Source: Burkholderia sp. S171 (GTDB taxonomy: Bacteria > Pseudomonadota > Gammaproteobacteria > Burkholderiales > Burkholderiaceae). From it: a DNA stretch of 64,000 nucleotides. Shown here in pieces: positions 63,759-64,000 of the stretch. Position 1 is the stretch's first letter. The number at the start of each line of letters is the position of its first letter. A model generated the notes under the pieces. That model saw only the letters and a program-made list of their open reading frames with translations. It had not been told where the DNA came from and ran no database searches. The position numbers and the translations under genes are program-made. Where the stretch lies: assembly GCF_009766085.1 (NCBI RefSeq), contig NZ_LMUF01000004.1, forward strand, positions 56,560 to 120,559, in the 5' to 3' direction.

Positions 63759-64000
63759 GAGGGGAGTTTTCCGGTGGGATGGGTATTATAAATCGAGCGG
63801 GGATGGTCGGCGGCGGTTAGGGTGGGGGGTAGTGGTCAGGGGTCGTTAGTGGTCGGGGTTGATGCCGGGTTGCTGCTTTCCAAGTCTTCGCGCATTCCCT
63901 TCTGGCTGATTTTTTTCGCGCTGTTAGCCACTGCGCGTGGCGGCGCGTCATTTCTGATATGACTTTCCGTGTCAAGCGGTGTTGTTCAGGTTTTAATTTC
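63759..64000. other. window end, no gene seen
   Basis: 242 bp upstream of uvrD, presumably with its promoter. No coding signal is visible; the next gene lies outside the window. Confidence 0.4.

Overview
The window looks like chromosomal DNA of a beta-proteobacterium of the family Burkholderiaceae, most like Paraburkholderia or Caballeronia. This rests on high GC and codon use, typical Burkholderiaceae genes (OmpC-type porin, PrpE, CioAB-type bd oxidase, group II truncated haemoglobin, PAS/GGDEF/EAL and HDOD proteins) and on conserved gene pairs. No rRNA, tRNA, CRISPR array, integrase or insertion sequence was found.

Layout. (1) 1-8 kb, core-like: end of an RDD membrane protein, a methyltransferase, an envelope-lipid set (LpxH-like phosphoesterase, GT4 glycosyltransferase, diacylglycerol kinase), a TetR/LOG/SDR run, DUF924 and an AlaX-type tRNA editing protein. 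(2) 8.5-13.3 kb, accessory: a GH13-type protein with a VOC protein, a serine hydrolase and a HisN-like phosphatase. (3) 13.4-37.4 kb, a large catabolic cluster: HisD-like dehydrogenase, two TPP enzymes, a CUT1 sugar-type ABC transporter, three GMC flavoprotein dehydrogenases, a porin, an MFS carrier, a Gfo/Idh oxidoreductase, two xylose-isomerase-like TIM barrels, small membrane proteins and one XRE-type regulator. (4) 38-64 kb, core-like: truncated haemoglobin, FtsX-type permease, SugE/Gdx exporter behind a guanidine-II riboswitch, CioAB oxidase, peroxiredoxin, c-di-GMP/HDOD proteins, a chemoreceptor, an Fsr-like MFS pump, a HicA-like/HTH toxin-antitoxin-type pair, PrpE, a Fur-box operon, MTA/SAH nucleosidase and UvrD.

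The main discovery is in region 3. Eight intergenic sites share one promoter architecture. In the direction of transcription each reads GCGTC-N5-GCGTC-N15/16-GCGAAATTG, whose last three bases begin a TTGA-type -35, then exactly 17 nt, then a -10 of the form AATACT. Each lies upstream of a gene of the cluster and points at it. The sites define a local regulon with two direct-repeat half-sites on one DNA face upstream of the -35, the place for an activator. The XRE-family protein at 31851-32678 is the only dedicated regulator in the cluster and the natural candidate.

How the genes could work together (inference): solute enters through the porin and the ABC or MFS carrier, is oxidised at hydroxyl groups by the GMC, HisD-like and Gfo/Idh dehydrogenases, is isomerised by the TIM-barrel proteins and is cleaved by an IolD/acetolactate-synthase-like TPP enzyme. 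The tool set resembles inositol or other polyol catabolism, but the substrate cannot be read from the sequence.
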